This document shows positions 43,860 through 51,205 of a stretch of 64,000 nt of DNA, one piece after another. Made by a program: the position numbers and the translations under genes. The first letter of the stretch is position 1, and every line of letters begins with the position of its first letter. Source of the DNA: Haloarchaeobius sp. HME9146 (GTDB taxonomy: Archaea > Halobacteriota > Halobacteria > Halobacteriales > Natrialbaceae); NCBI RefSeq assembly GCF_025399835.1, contig NZ_JAODVR010000001.1, forward strand, positions 1,922,001 to 1,986,000, in the 5' to 3' direction. The notes beneath the pieces were generated by a model. It saw nothing but the letters and a program-made list of their open reading frames with translations, was not told the DNA's origin and ran no database searches.

Positions 43860-44579
43860 CTAAGCGTTTCCATACCATTTCGCCAGCACCCGCCCCCCGC
43901 GCCAGTAGAACCAGGGCCCCGCCAGCAGGTACGCGAGCGCCAGCGAGAGGATGGCCCAGGGGAAGGTTCGACCGTAGAAGTACGGGAAGAGGACGGCGAG
44001 CCCGTGCACGACGCCCATCAGGAGGGCGTCACGCGCGAGCAGGTCCGGGTAGCGGATGGTCGAGACCATCAGGTAGACGAACATGGCCGTGCCCGCGAGC
44101 AAAAGCGCGGCGTCGGTGATGCCACAGAGCACCGCTGCCGCCAGGATGGTCGCCGCGAGCGTGGTCGGCACGCCCTCGGTGTACTTGTCGGCCGTGTCGT
44201 AGGCGGTGTACATCCCGAGGCGGATGACGCCCATCGCGACGAACAGCGCCGGCAGGACGAGCGCCGCGACCGCCCGCGCGGTGAGGTCGCCGACTGCGAC
44301 GGGCCACGTCATCGTGGCTGTCGCGTACACCAGCACCGCGGGCGCGACCGAGAACGAGGCCACGTCCGCGAGCGAGTCGAGGTACGGGCCGACCTTCGAC
44401 CCGCCCGAGTACCGGGCGACGACGCCGTCGAGCCCGTCGGCGATGCCCGCGAGCAGGACGAGTCTCGCCGCCAACTCCACGTCCTGGAACGCGACGACGA
44501 CCGCCACGAATCCCAGCGAGGCGTTCGCGGTCGTCACCAGATCCGCGAGACTCAGTCGGCCGACGAACCGGGGCAACAT
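43860..44579 (-). CDS. CDP-alcohol phosphatidyltransferase (probable archaetidylserine synthase)
   Basis: The 239-residue membrane enzyme has the family motif D-G-x2-A-R-x8-G-x3-D-x3-D, seen in DGLDGVVARYSGGSKVGPYLDSLAD near residues 48-72. About six to eight helices surround it. It transfers a phospholipid head group to CDP-archaeol. The position of its motif, starting soon after the first helix, fits the PssA-like group making archaetidylserine, a known haloarchaeal lipid precursor; other head groups cannot be excluded. It has its own promoter in the gap shared with the halocyanin-like gene. Confidence 0.87.
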   Translation of the reverse strand: MLPRFVGRLSLADLVTTANASLGFVAVVVAFQDVELAARLVLLAGIADGLDGVVARYSGGSKVGPYLDSLADVASFSVAPAVLVYATATMTWPVAVGDLTARAVAALVLPALFVAMGVIRLGMYTAYDTADKYTEGVPTTLAATILAAAVLCGITDAALLLAGTAMFVYLMVSTIRYPDLLARDALLMGVVHGLAVLFPYFYGRTFPWAILSLALAYLLAGPWFYWRGGRVLAKWYGNA

Positions 44580-44692
44580 ATCACCCCGGTTGGCTTCCCC
44601 CGTTTTACGCTCTTTCGGTCTCCGGCCGCTCCGGTTGGACCGGTTCTCGGTCCGTCACCGACGCTTCTCACCTGCCGGGCATCGACCGCGGT

Positions 44693-44702
44693 GCATATAT
44701 TA
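44693..44702 (+). promoter_or_regulatory. TATA element for the halocyanin-like gene
   Basis: GCATATATTA is centred 26 bases ahead of the ATG at 44724, which indicates a leaderless transcript and a strong promoter. It is the best TATA box in the window. Confidence 0.75.
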
Positions 44703-44723
44703 GAGAGTTCCCAACGCCCGCGT

Positions 44724-45155
44724 ATGAAGCGCCGCACGTTCCTCGCCGCGGTGAGCGGCTCGACACTCGCCGGGCTGACCGGCTGTCTCGCCGTCGGGTC
44801 GACCTCGCGCCTCAACTGCGCCGACGGCTGCGACATCGGCATGGCCGCGAGCGCGTTCCGCCCCGCCGAGTACACCGTCAGCGTCGGTGACACCGTCGTC
44901 TGGAAGAACACCTCCAGCAAGGCTCACACCGTCACCGCCTACGAGAACGCCATCCCCGAGGAGGCCGACTTCTTCGCCTCCGGCGACTACGACTCCGAAC
45001 AGGCCGCCCGCGACGGCTGGTTCGGCCAGCGCGGCGGGGCAATCCCCTCCGGCGAGTCGTTCTCGCACACGTTCGAGGTGCCCGGCACGTACAACTACGT
45101 CTGCATCCCGCACGAACGCGGCGGTATGACTGGGCAGGTTATCGTCGAAAAATAA
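44724..45155 (+). CDS. Halocyanin/plastocyanin-like blue copper lipoprotein
   Basis: The 143-residue protein has a Tat-like signal (KRRTFLAAVSG) and lipobox (LTGC, Cys at 21). Type 1 copper ligands are H68 (SKAHTV), C127 (YNYVCIPH), H130 and M135, in the usual C-x2-H-x4-M order. It is therefore a small electron carrier outside the membrane. It has an unusual insertion (YDSEQAARDGWFGQRGG) between the first His and the C-terminal ligands. Cysteines C32 and C36 near the start may form a disulfide. It carries its own strong promoter. Confidence 0.9.
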   Translation: MKRRTFLAAVSGSTLAGLTGCLAVGSTSRLNCADGCDIGMAASAFRPAEYTVSVGDTVVWKNTSSKAHTVTAYENAIPEEADFFASGDYDSEQAARDGWFGQRGGAIPSGESFSHTFEVPGTYNYVCIPHERGGMTGQVIVEK

Positions 45156-45186
45156 GCTGTCCACGGCTGCGACTCGCTGTCGCGAG

Positions 45187-45876
45187 TTACTCTTCGTCGT
45201 CTTCGTCGGCGTCGGCTTCCGCCTCGGCCTCCTCGTCGACGTCGACCGCGACGTCCTCCTCGTCGACGTCCACGGCGGTCTCCTCCTCGGCGGCGACCTC
45301 TTCCGGGCTCGCCTCGAGGGTGGTCTTCTGGATCTCCACGCGGCGGAGCGGGTAGATGGTCTTGGCCTCGCCGTAGATGGCGGAGCTGAGACGCCCCTCG
45401 ACGATGGAGTCGATGAGGTCCTCGAAGGTGTGCTCGCGTGCGTTCTCACGGACGAGCTTGATCATCTGCTTGCGGATGGCGCGCTCCTGGCTGTGGTCGG
45501 CCTTCTTCGTGGTGAACGCGACGGGCTGGATCTGGACGCGGTAGTCGTCCTTCGTCAGCACGGTGATGTGGGCGTCGATCTTGGACGCGCCACGGCGGAC
45601 GAGACTACGGAGGTAGTCACGCGTCAGCTCGTGCTGGACGAACTCGGTGTACGCGGCGTCGCTGCCGACGTCGGTCACCTTGAACTTGAGCTTCGTGTTG
45701 TTCTCGCTCGCGTTGTTGGTGAGGTCACCGAGGGTGGTTTCGATGGTGCGGTCGAGCACCTTTTCCGGTTCATCTGCGGGTGTGGTACCGAGCTCCTCCC
45801 GGTCGAACTGCTCCGGGGCGTGCAGCGTGTACCACCGCTTCTCTTGTTTCTTTCGGGAAACGGATCGTTCGCTCAT
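45187..45876 (-). CDS. rps3ae: 30S ribosomal protein S3Ae (eS1)
   Basis: The 229-residue protein is archaeal S3Ae/eS1, part of the small ribosomal subunit near the mRNA exit. Signatures are KKQEKRWYTLHAP at the start, FDREELGTTPA, NNTKLKFKV and the SKIDAHITVLTKDDYRVQIQ stretch. The C-terminal 40 residues are strongly acidic with EEVAAEEETAVDVDEEDVAVDVDEE-type repeats, a halophilic addition. The start ATG overlaps the pcc1 stop. It is the last gene of the operon. Confidence 0.96.
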   Translation of the reverse strand: MSERSVSRKKQEKRWYTLHAPEQFDREELGTTPADEPEKVLDRTIETTLGDLTNNASENNTKLKFKVTDVGSDAAYTEFVQHELTRDYLRSLVRRGASKIDAHITVLTKDDYRVQIQPVAFTTKKADHSQERAIRKQMIKLVRENAREHTFEDLIDSIVEGRLSSAIYGEAKTIYPLRRVEIQKTTLEASPEEVAAEEETAVDVDEEDVAVDVDEEAEAEADADEDDEE

Positions 45877-46112
45877 GATTTGTGTGTAGTCTGTTGCTCT
45901 GCGTGCTGTACCACTCGTGACGCGACGTCGACGTTCACGACGTAATCGTCCACGGTCGAGTGCAGACCGCCGGTCGTCTCCCGCTCGATGTGGGTGACGA
46001 CCGCGCCGTCTTCGACCTTCGTCTGCATCTCGTCGGTGTTGTCCGGGCGAATCGCGGCCGCCACCAACTCGGGGCGGTCGTGCTCGGTCCGGATGGTCGC
46101 GCGTCGTGTCAT
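45873..46112 (-). CDS. pcc1: KEOPS complex subunit Pcc1
   Basis: Pcc1 is the small dimerising subunit of the KEOPS complex, which makes t6A37 in ANN-decoding tRNAs with Kae1, Bud32 and Cgi121. The 79-residue protein shows the fold: an N-terminal strand (MTRRATIRTEHD), the PELVAAAIRPDNTDEM helix and turn, VVTHIERETTGGLHSTVDDYVVN and the last helix. Both ends overlap neighbours by ATGA. Its place between a DHH-type protein and rps3ae is conserved in haloarchaea to my recollection. No other KEOPS gene is in the window. Confidence 0.92.
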   Translation of the reverse strand: MTRRATIRTEHDRPELVAAAIRPDNTDEMQTKVEDGAVVTHIERETTGGLHSTVDDYVVNVDVASRVVQHAEQQTTHKS

Positions 46113-47305
46113 AGTGCCTCCCTGAACGCCGTGATGAACTGTTTCGTCTCGCACTCGAAGGTCGCGTATGCGGTGCGTGGCGTGCCGTCGGCCGAGCCAC
46201 CGGTCTGGGTCACCGTGCGCGCCGCGACGCCCGCGAGGTCGCGGTCGTCCACGGCTGCGGCGGCAGCTTCGTCGTCACCGACCACCAGCGCCACGGGCTC
46301 GGGCGACCGGAAGTCACGGACCAGTCGGGCCGCGACCTGTACCGGTGCCTCGTCCACACGAGCGACGAACACACCGTCGTACCGGTGCGTCGTCGCCTCG
46401 CGGACCGCCTCGTGGGCTTCGTGGGCCGTCTCGCGCCACGCGTCCAGTGCGCCCTCGCGAACGTCGTGCCCGAGCGCCAGCGCCACGCCCGTGCCGGGCG
46501 CGCCCACTGCCGCACAGTCGAGCACGTCTGCGAGGCCGCCGACCGTGGCGAACCGACCGTCAGGCGTGGTGTAAGGCCGGAGCGCCCGTTCGAGGACGTC
46601 CCCGGCACGCGTCGTGGCATCGTCCGCACCGACCGTCTCGACCGCGACCAGCGACGCCAGCGTGCGCCGCGCATCGTCGTCTAACTGCGTCTCGGCATCT
46701 CCCTGCGTCTCATCCGGGGTGTCGAGGTCGAGGTCGGCTACAAGCTCGTCTGCGACTGCACGCTCGCCCGAGAAGGGCGCGTGCACTAACGTCGAGGCTG
46801 CAAGTCCGTCTGCCACGTCTTCGGTCGGAATCGCCAGGCCGGGACGGCGGACCAGTCGTCCGCTCGTCTCGGCCGCATCCACGAGTCGCTCGGTCGCGCC
46901 CGCGCCGGGCGTCACGCCCGCCGCGACGGCACCGGCCAGCGCCAGCACCGAATCCGGCGCGCCACCGAGCTCGCCTGCAAGCCGCCACGCGGCCACGCTG
47001 GCCGGCTCGTCGTCCGGGTCGAGGTGATACGCCTCGCTCTCGGACGACCCGACGACCAGCGCGGTCGTCTCGGGGTCTCGCTCGTTCCGCACCACCCGCT
47101 CCGTGCGGGCATCGACCGTCCGGCCGACGCTCACCTGGAACGGCGTCCCCACGTCACCCAGCGCTCTCGCGACTAACCCTGCGGCAGCGACTGCGTCTCC
47201 GTCTGCGCGGGCGACGACGTGGACGAACGAGGCCCGCTCCAGCGCTCCAGCGATATCACTGGCGGCGTCGGCGGGCCCGTCGGCGGTGCGACTCGAGTGC
47301 GACAT
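46109..47305 (-). CDS. Degenerate DHH/RecJ-like protein in the ribosomal operon
   Basis: The 398-residue protein looks like a RecJ-like DHH phosphoesterase that has lost its active site. The first strand-turn, VHVVARADGDAVAAAGLV (residues 28-45), matches the D-x-D-G-x-AA motif, but the DHH triad is missing. At the matching place the sequence reads ALVVGSSESEAYHLDP, and the DHHA1-type glycine stretch is replaced by VALVVGDDEAAAAAV. Catalysis is therefore unlikely. It may be a structural partner in replication, as inactive RecJ-like proteins are in some archaea; this is inference. It begins 5 bases after the rps15 stop and ends overlapping pcc1. Confidence 0.75.
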   Translation of the reverse strand: MSHSSRTADGPADAASDIAGALERASFVHVVARADGDAVAAAGLVARALGDVGTPFQVSVGRTVDARTERVVRNERDPETTALVVGSSESEAYHLDPDDEPASVAAWRLAGELGGAPDSVLALAGAVAAGVTPGAGATERLVDAAETSGRLVRRPGLAIPTEDVADGLAASTLVHAPFSGERAVADELVADLDLDTPDETQGDAETQLDDDARRTLASLVAVETVGADDATTRAGDVLERALRPYTTPDGRFATVGGLADVLDCAAVGAPGTGVALALGHDVREGALDAWRETAHEAHEAVREATTHRYDGVFVARVDEAPVQVAARLVRDFRSPEPVALVVGDDEAAAAAVDDRDLAGVAARTVTQTGGSADGTPRTAYATFECETKQFITAFREAL

Positions 47306-47310
47306 TCAGT

Positions 47311-47784
47311 TCAGTTACTTTGTTCGAGGATCTCTTCGGCGTCTTCGTAGGAGTACTCGAAGTCGGCCGGCAGCTCGTCACCGCGATAGTACGAGACGAG
47401 ACGGCGGACCTTCGACTCCGTGTTCTGGAGTGCGCGCTTGTTCTGGAAGTCCTGCTGGTTCTCCTCCATGTGTGCGCGGAGGCGAACAGCACGCTCCATC
47501 AGGTTGCGCAGGTCTTCGGGCAGGTCAGGGGTGGCGTCGTTCTCTTCGAGGATCTCGGTGACCTTCTTGCCCGTCGCCAGCTTGACGTTGGGGACGGGTG
47601 TGCCGGTCACGCCCTCGTCGCGCAGCTTCATACCGATCTGCGACGGGTCGTAGCCCTGCTCTGCCAGTTCGACGACGCGCTCTTCGATTTTGTCGGCGTC
47701 GACGTCACTCCACTCCGGGGGTTCCTCCGTCACGGGTCGGTCCGAACCGGACTTGCCGCGACGGCGAGTGTGCATTCTGGCCAT
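47311..47784 (-). CDS. rps15: 30S ribosomal protein S15 (uS15)
   Basis: The 157-residue protein is the archaeal form of S15, with an N-terminal extension and the S15 core. It begins MARMHTRRRGKSGSDRPV, a signature of archaeal S15. The core includes KVTEILEENDATPDLPEDL and the LQNTESKVRRLVSYYRG segment that binds 16S rRNA. It is the first gene of rps15 - DHH-like - pcc1 - rps3ae, all tightly packed. A leader with a stable hairpin lies upstream. In bacteria S15 represses its own mRNA; no such mechanism is shown in archaea. Confidence 0.96.
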   Translation of the reverse strand: MARMHTRRRGKSGSDRPVTEEPPEWSDVDADKIEERVVELAEQGYDPSQIGMKLRDEGVTGTPVPNVKLATGKKVTEILEENDATPDLPEDLRNLMERAVRLRAHMEENQQDFQNKRALQNTESKVRRLVSYYRGDELPADFEYSYEDAEEILEQSN

Positions 47785-47872
47785 TGGTAGATGATAGGAA
47801 CAACAGACCGCGAAAGACGTGTGAATCCGACAGAGACAGCTGTCCCTGCCGGGAGCACCTCCGTAATCCCAA

Positions 47873-47892
47873 GCCAGCGGAAGCCCGCTGGC
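47873..47892 (-). promoter_or_regulatory. Stable hairpin in the rps15 leader
   Basis: GCCAGCGG-aagc-CCGCTGGC gives an 8-base-pair stem with a four-base loop, about 90 bases upstream of the rps15 ATG. The likely promoter (CCCTTTAGAGG on the minus strand near 47946-47956) is farther out, so the hairpin would lie in the untranslated leader. A further imperfect palindrome, GACAGCTGTC with flanking pairs (47831-47848), lies between. Together they suggest leader-based control, but this is a pattern only. Confidence 0.5.
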
Positions 47893-48035
47893 GAGTCAGA
47901 TTTACGGCCGTGCTGTTCCCGTGAGAGGCTTTCTCCGTGCGCCTCTAAAGGGTTTCTACTCGCCCGCGAGAGACACCGCCGTTTCGTGTGAAGATGCGAC
48001 ACGGGAGGCGGTGCCGTCGCCGACTCGATTCGAGG

Positions 48036-48045
48036 GGTTTATCAA
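48036..48045 (+). promoter_or_regulatory. TATA element for tRNA-Ala
   Basis: GGTTTATCAA sits about 35 bases ahead of the tRNA 5' end, which is the expected distance for a tRNA promoter with a short 5' leader removed by RNase P. Confidence 0.55.
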
Positions 48046-48076
48046 TACCCCCCGACCAACTATTGAATGCGTTCGA

Positions 48077-48148
48077 GGGCTCGTAGATCAGAGGTAGATC
48101 ACTCCCTTGGCATGGGAGAGGCCCCGGGTTCAAATCCCGGCGAGTCCA
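48077..48148 (+). tRNA. tRNA-Ala (anticodon GGC)
   Basis: The 72-base sequence folds as a complete cloverleaf. The acceptor arm is GGGCUCG/CGAGUCC, with the G3-U70 wobble pair that is the identity element of alanine tRNA. The D arm is GAUC/GAUC, the anticodon arm CUCCC-UUGGCAU-GGGAG with anticodon GGC, the variable loop AGGCC and the T arm CCGGG-UUCAAAU-CCCGG. The discriminator is A; CCA is not encoded. No intron is present. It decodes GCC and GCU. Confidence 0.97.
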
Positions 48149-48238
48149 CTTCCTTCCCTCGTTTCACTCGGTCAGTCAGTGGACTCGCCTGAGTCCCTTT
48201 CACTCACTTCGTTCGCTCAAGGGACTCCCGGCGAGTCC
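48135..48238. repeat. Duplicated tRNA 3' end and nested inverted repeats downstream of tRNA-Ala
   Basis: The last part of the tRNA, TCCCGGCGAGTCC (48135-48147), recurs at 48226-48238. Between the two copies, AGTGGACTCG (48178-48187) is an exact reverse complement of CGAGTCCACT (48141-48150), and GAGTCCCTT (48191-48199) pairs exactly with AAGGGACTC (48219-48227). The sequence could form alternative hairpins with the tRNA acceptor strand, or be a remnant of an att site or small mobile element. No integrase is nearby. Confidence 0.85.
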
Positions 48239-48343
48239 TGTTTTGTGTTTGGTTCAACTCGCGACGAGCTGGTGGACATCCTCTGGGGCCGCGCCGAGGT
48301 CGGCTTCCAGGTGGGCGCGGTGAACAGAATCTCCAGCGCTCAC

Positions 48344-48949
48344 TCAAACACCAACAACAGCCCTCTCAGCAGGCGCTAACCGCACTTCCTCGGCAATCCC
48401 CTTCTCGAAGTCGAGCACCATCGCGAGCTCGTTCCCTTCGCGCTTGGCCGTCTCGAACCCGAGCCGGCGGTACACCGTCACGGCGGCCTCGTTGTCGTCG
48501 CGGACGTGCAGCGACAGTCCCTCGTAGCCAGAGTCAGCAGCAAACGCGATGGCGTGCTTGGTCAGTTCCGTCCCGATGCCGCGACCGTGGGCGTCCTGGT
48601 GGACGTAGACGAGGAACTCCGGCGGGCCGTCGTCGCCGGCGACGAAGCCGGCGTGGCCGATGACGCGGTCGCCGTCGAGGGCGACGACGTTCTGGCCCTT
48701 CGCGTGGAGTCGGTCGATCCACCGGCGTATCTCGCTGTCGCCGATGGGTGGCAGTCCCATCGAGCGGTGTTCCGAGGCGTAGTCGCGGTACATCTCGACC
48801 AGCGGGTCGACGAACTCGTCGGTCAGGGGGACGACGAGCAGCGAGTGGCCGTGTTTGTCCACGAACCGCGGGCAGCGCGGCGGACAGAACGGGGTTCCCT
48901 CGCACTCGCCGTGGTTCCAGGCACAGGCGGTGGTGGTGTCAGGCTCCAT
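48344..48949 (-). CDS. GNAT acetyltransferase with N-terminal cysteine cluster
   Basis: The 201-residue protein has a GNAT fold (about 40-190). Motif A is VYVHQDAHGRGIGTELTKHAI (Q/R-x2-G-x-G/A, acetyl-CoA pyrophosphate), followed by LHVRDDNEAAVTVYRRLGFE, the typical C-terminal strand and helix. Before the GNAT domain are four cysteines (C9, C16, C22, C26; pattern CAWNHGEC and CPPRC) that could bind zinc. The target of acetylation is unknown. ATG 48949 is used; an ATG four codons earlier (48961) is possible. It converges on the repeat region behind tRNA-Ala. Confidence 0.83.
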   Translation of the reverse strand: MEPDTTTACAWNHGECEGTPFCPPRCPRFVDKHGHSLLVVPLTDEFVDPLVEMYRDYASEHRSMGLPPIGDSEIRRWIDRLHAKGQNVVALDGDRVIGHAGFVAGDDGPPEFLVYVHQDAHGRGIGTELTKHAIAFAADSGYEGLSLHVRDDNEAAVTVYRRLGFETAKREGNELAMVLDFEKGIAEEVRLAPAERAVVGV

Positions 48950-49115
48950 GCGGGCTCTCATCCTGTACCTTTGCATGGAGTGGGTGTATCGATATTGCAG
49001 TCTATGTACGGGATTCATATACTCGACGGAGCAACCGGCCACCTCGGCGCTCGCGAGAGCCAGCAAACGGGACCGACCGCCAACAGTTATCACACCGCGG
49101 CCCACACTGAAAACC

Positions 49116-49349
49116 ATGGACGACGAGACATACGACGAGCTCGTACAGTCGGTGACTCCCCGGGAGACCGTCGCCGGTGTCAAGACCTACCAGAACACGG
49201 TGGCGATGGCGTGTCCAGCCTGCGAGGAGCCGTTCGACGACCTGGTCGTCTGCGAGAACGAGTACAACAGCCTCGAGCTGAGCAAGATGCTGGACCTCTG
49301 CGTGACGACACACGAGGGCGACGTACTGCTGTTCACGCACAAGCCCTGA
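49116..49349 (+). CDS. Small CxxC protein of unknown function
   Basis: The 77-residue protein contains a CPAC pair (residues 33-36) and single cysteines near 46 and 62. It reads DDETYDELVQSVTPRE, then a beta-strand-rich CxxC middle (KTYQNTVAMACPACEEPFDDLVVCE), and ends in VTTHEGDVLLFTHKP. The cysteines suggest zinc binding by two pairs. Similar small haloarchaeal proteins exist, some annotated next to flagella genes, but I cannot assign a role. ATG 49116 follows a candidate CAGTTATCAC box about 30 bases upstream, consistent with a leaderless mRNA. Confidence 0.7.
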   Translation: MDDETYDELVQSVTPRETVAGVKTYQNTVAMACPACEEPFDDLVVCENEYNSLELSKMLDLCVTTHEGDVLLFTHKP

Positions 49350-49414
49350 CGACCACCTCCGACCCTTCTGCTGCGACCGCTGCGCTGAAGACAGTGACAC
49401 ACACAGGGGACAGT

Positions 49415-49843
49415 ATGCCAGGCGAGAGCCACGACCCGACGGACATCCGGTCCATCGCAGTCCACGCGGACGACGTGGTCACCGCGCTCGAGGCCAGCCA
49501 GCAGGGTCGCGACGCCGTCCTCCGTATCACGGCCCCCTTCGCGGGGCGGGTCCGGGCACGTATCCACCTCGTCCAGCCCGCGGAACCGGCCGATGACGGC
49601 GGTGGCGGGCCGGGACCGATTCGCATCCCACCGGGGAAACTGGTCGCGGAGGACGCGCCCGCGTACCCCCACGCACACGAGACGGAACCCGAGCAAGAGG
49701 AGTACGACGTGGAGGCACACCACGAGCGACACGCCGAGGAACTGGCTGCGTGGCGCGCGGCCGTCCGCGAGCACTTCGTCGACAGCATCGTGCTCGACCT
49801 GCCCACGGGGGCGCACCAGGTGGACGTGAAGGTACTCGGCTGA
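49415..49843 (+). CDS. Hypothetical protein, 142 residues
   Basis: I do not recognise this protein. The N-terminal 60 residues (IRSIAVHADDVVTALEAS and AVLRITAPFAGRVRARIHL) look like a small alpha/beta domain. An acidic, His- and Glu-rich linker (HAHETEPEQEEYDVEAHHERH) leads to a C-terminal helix and strand (AAVREHFVDSIVLDLPTG). No signal peptide, membrane segment or cysteine is present. ATG 49415 has no clear ribosome binding site. It is followed by the peptidase gene after about 100 bases, with a separate promoter between. Confidence 0.62.
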   Translation: MPGESHDPTDIRSIAVHADDVVTALEASQQGRDAVLRITAPFAGRVRARIHLVQPAEPADDGGGGPGPIRIPPGKLVAEDAPAYPHAHETEPEQEEYDVEAHHERHAEELAAWRAAVREHFVDSIVLDLPTGAHQVDVKVLG

Positions 49844-49908
49844 GAACCCACCGCGAGACTGCGACACCGCGACACCGCGATACCACCTCGACACCCGGAA
49901 CCGGGACC

Positions 49909-49917
49909 GTTTTTATC
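49909..49917 (+). promoter_or_regulatory. TATA element for the Xaa-Pro peptidase gene
   Basis: GTTTTTATC lies about 25 bases upstream of the ATG at 49940, the usual spacing for a leaderless transcript. GGGGAGG, 5-11 bases ahead of the ATG, could also serve as a ribosome binding site. Confidence 0.65.
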
Positions 49918-49939
49918 GCTCCCCGTGCAGGGGAGGTAC

Positions 49940-51118
49940 ATGGAACCCGATTTCGCCGCCCTCGACGAGTTCCTCGACGACGAGGGGCTCGACGGGTACG
50001 CGTTCCTCGACGACGAGTCGAACTCCAACCTCTACTACACGACCGGCTTCGGAGCCCCCGACCCGTTCTTCGCGGTCTACACGCCCGACAGTATCGGGGT
50101 GCTCGTCTCCTCGCTGGAGTACGGCCGCGCGAAGAAGGAGAGCCGGGCCGACGTGGTGAAGCGCCATGGCGACTACGACATCCAGGCCAAGCGGGAGGAA
50201 CACGGCGACGACGCCTTCCTCAAGGTTGTCGGCGAGTTCCTCGAAGACCTCGGGGTCTCCTCACTGGCGGTCGAAAGCGGCTTCGGCGTGGCCGCAGCCG
50301 ACAAGCTCCGCGAGGACGGGTTCACCGTCACGCCCGACGAGGACGGTGTCGTCGGCGACATCCGCGCCGTGAAGACCGACGAGGAGGTCGACCACGTCCG
50401 CGAGGCCCAGCACGCCAACGAGGCGGCGATGGCCCGCGCCGAGGAGCTCATCCGCGAGGCCAGTGTCGAAGACGGCGTCCTCTACCACCCGGAGGCCGAC
50501 GAGCCGCTCACCAGCGAGTTCGTCAAGCAGGAGATCGAGATAACCCTGCTCCGGCACGACTGCTCGCTTGACGAGACCATCGTCGCCTGCGGGCAGGACG
50601 CCGCCGACCCGCACGACCGCGGCTCCGGCCCCCTCGAGGCCGAGGAGTTCGTCATCGTGGACATCTTCCCGCGCAACAAGGCCTCGCGCTACCACTCGGA
50701 CATGACCCGCACCTTCCTCAAGGGCGAGCCCACCGAGACCCAGCGCGAGTGGTACGAGGTGACCGACGAGGCCCGGAAGGCCGCCCTCGATGCCGTCGAA
50801 CCCGGCGCGACCGGCGAAGAGGTCAACCAGGCCGTCGTCGACGTGTACCAGGAGGCGGGCTACCCGACCATCTTCACCGACCCGCAGACCGAGACTGGCT
50901 TCATCCACTCGACCGGCCACGGCGTCGGGCTGGACGTCCACGAGGGGCCGTCCATCAGCATCCGCGGCGAGGAGCTGAAACCGGGACACGTCATCACCAT
51001 CGAGCCCGGCCTGTACGACCCCGAGGTCGGTGGCGTCCGCATCGAGGACATCGTCGTCGTCACCGAGGACGGCTACGAGAACCTCACCGACTACCCCATC
51101 GAGCTCGTCGTCGACTGA
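49940..51118 (+). CDS. Xaa-Pro aminopeptidase/dipeptidase family (M24) peptidase
   Basis: The 392-residue protein has a creatinase-like N-terminal domain (about 1-145) and an M24 'pita-bread' catalytic domain. All five metal ligands are visible: D241 (VDIFPRN), D254 (HSDMTRTF), H327 (STGHGVGLDVHE), E355 (TIEPGLYD) and E369 (VRIEDIVVV). It should be a Mn/Co-dependent cytoplasmic enzyme that cleaves Xaa-Pro bonds in peptides. It could be either aminopeptidase P-like or prolidase-like. ATG 49940 fits the promoter; an in-frame start 5 codons earlier is less likely. Confidence 0.92.
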   Translation: MEPDFAALDEFLDDEGLDGYAFLDDESNSNLYYTTGFGAPDPFFAVYTPDSIGVLVSSLEYGRAKKESRADVVKRHGDYDIQAKREEHGDDAFLKVVGEFLEDLGVSSLAVESGFGVAAADKLREDGFTVTPDEDGVVGDIRAVKTDEEVDHVREAQHANEAAMARAEELIREASVEDGVLYHPEADEPLTSEFVKQEIEITLLRHDCSLDETIVACGQDAADPHDRGSGPLEAEEFVIVDIFPRNKASRYHSDMTRTFLKGEPTETQREWYEVTDEARKAALDAVEPGATGEEVNQAVVDVYQEAGYPTIFTDPQTETGFIHSTGHGVGLDVHEGPSISIRGEELKPGHVITIEPGLYDPEVGGVRIEDIVVVTEDGYENLTDYPIELVVD

Positions 51119-51205
51119 CTGGCTCCCCACGATTCTCCACCGGGACCAGACGACGGGGGTACCGGAGACCCCGGTATTTTTGTAGGAACCCGAAGAGTGC
51201 CAGCT

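Noticed and set aside
48149..48240. CRISPR-like or second tRNA behind tRNA-Ala
   Set aside because: Repeats are nested inverted copies of the tRNA end without regular spacing; no second cloverleaf can be drawn.
49860..49884. Short tandem repeat GCGACACC before the peptidase gene
   Set aside because: Two to three imperfect 8-base units at most; probably chance in GC-rich sequence, with no functional reading.
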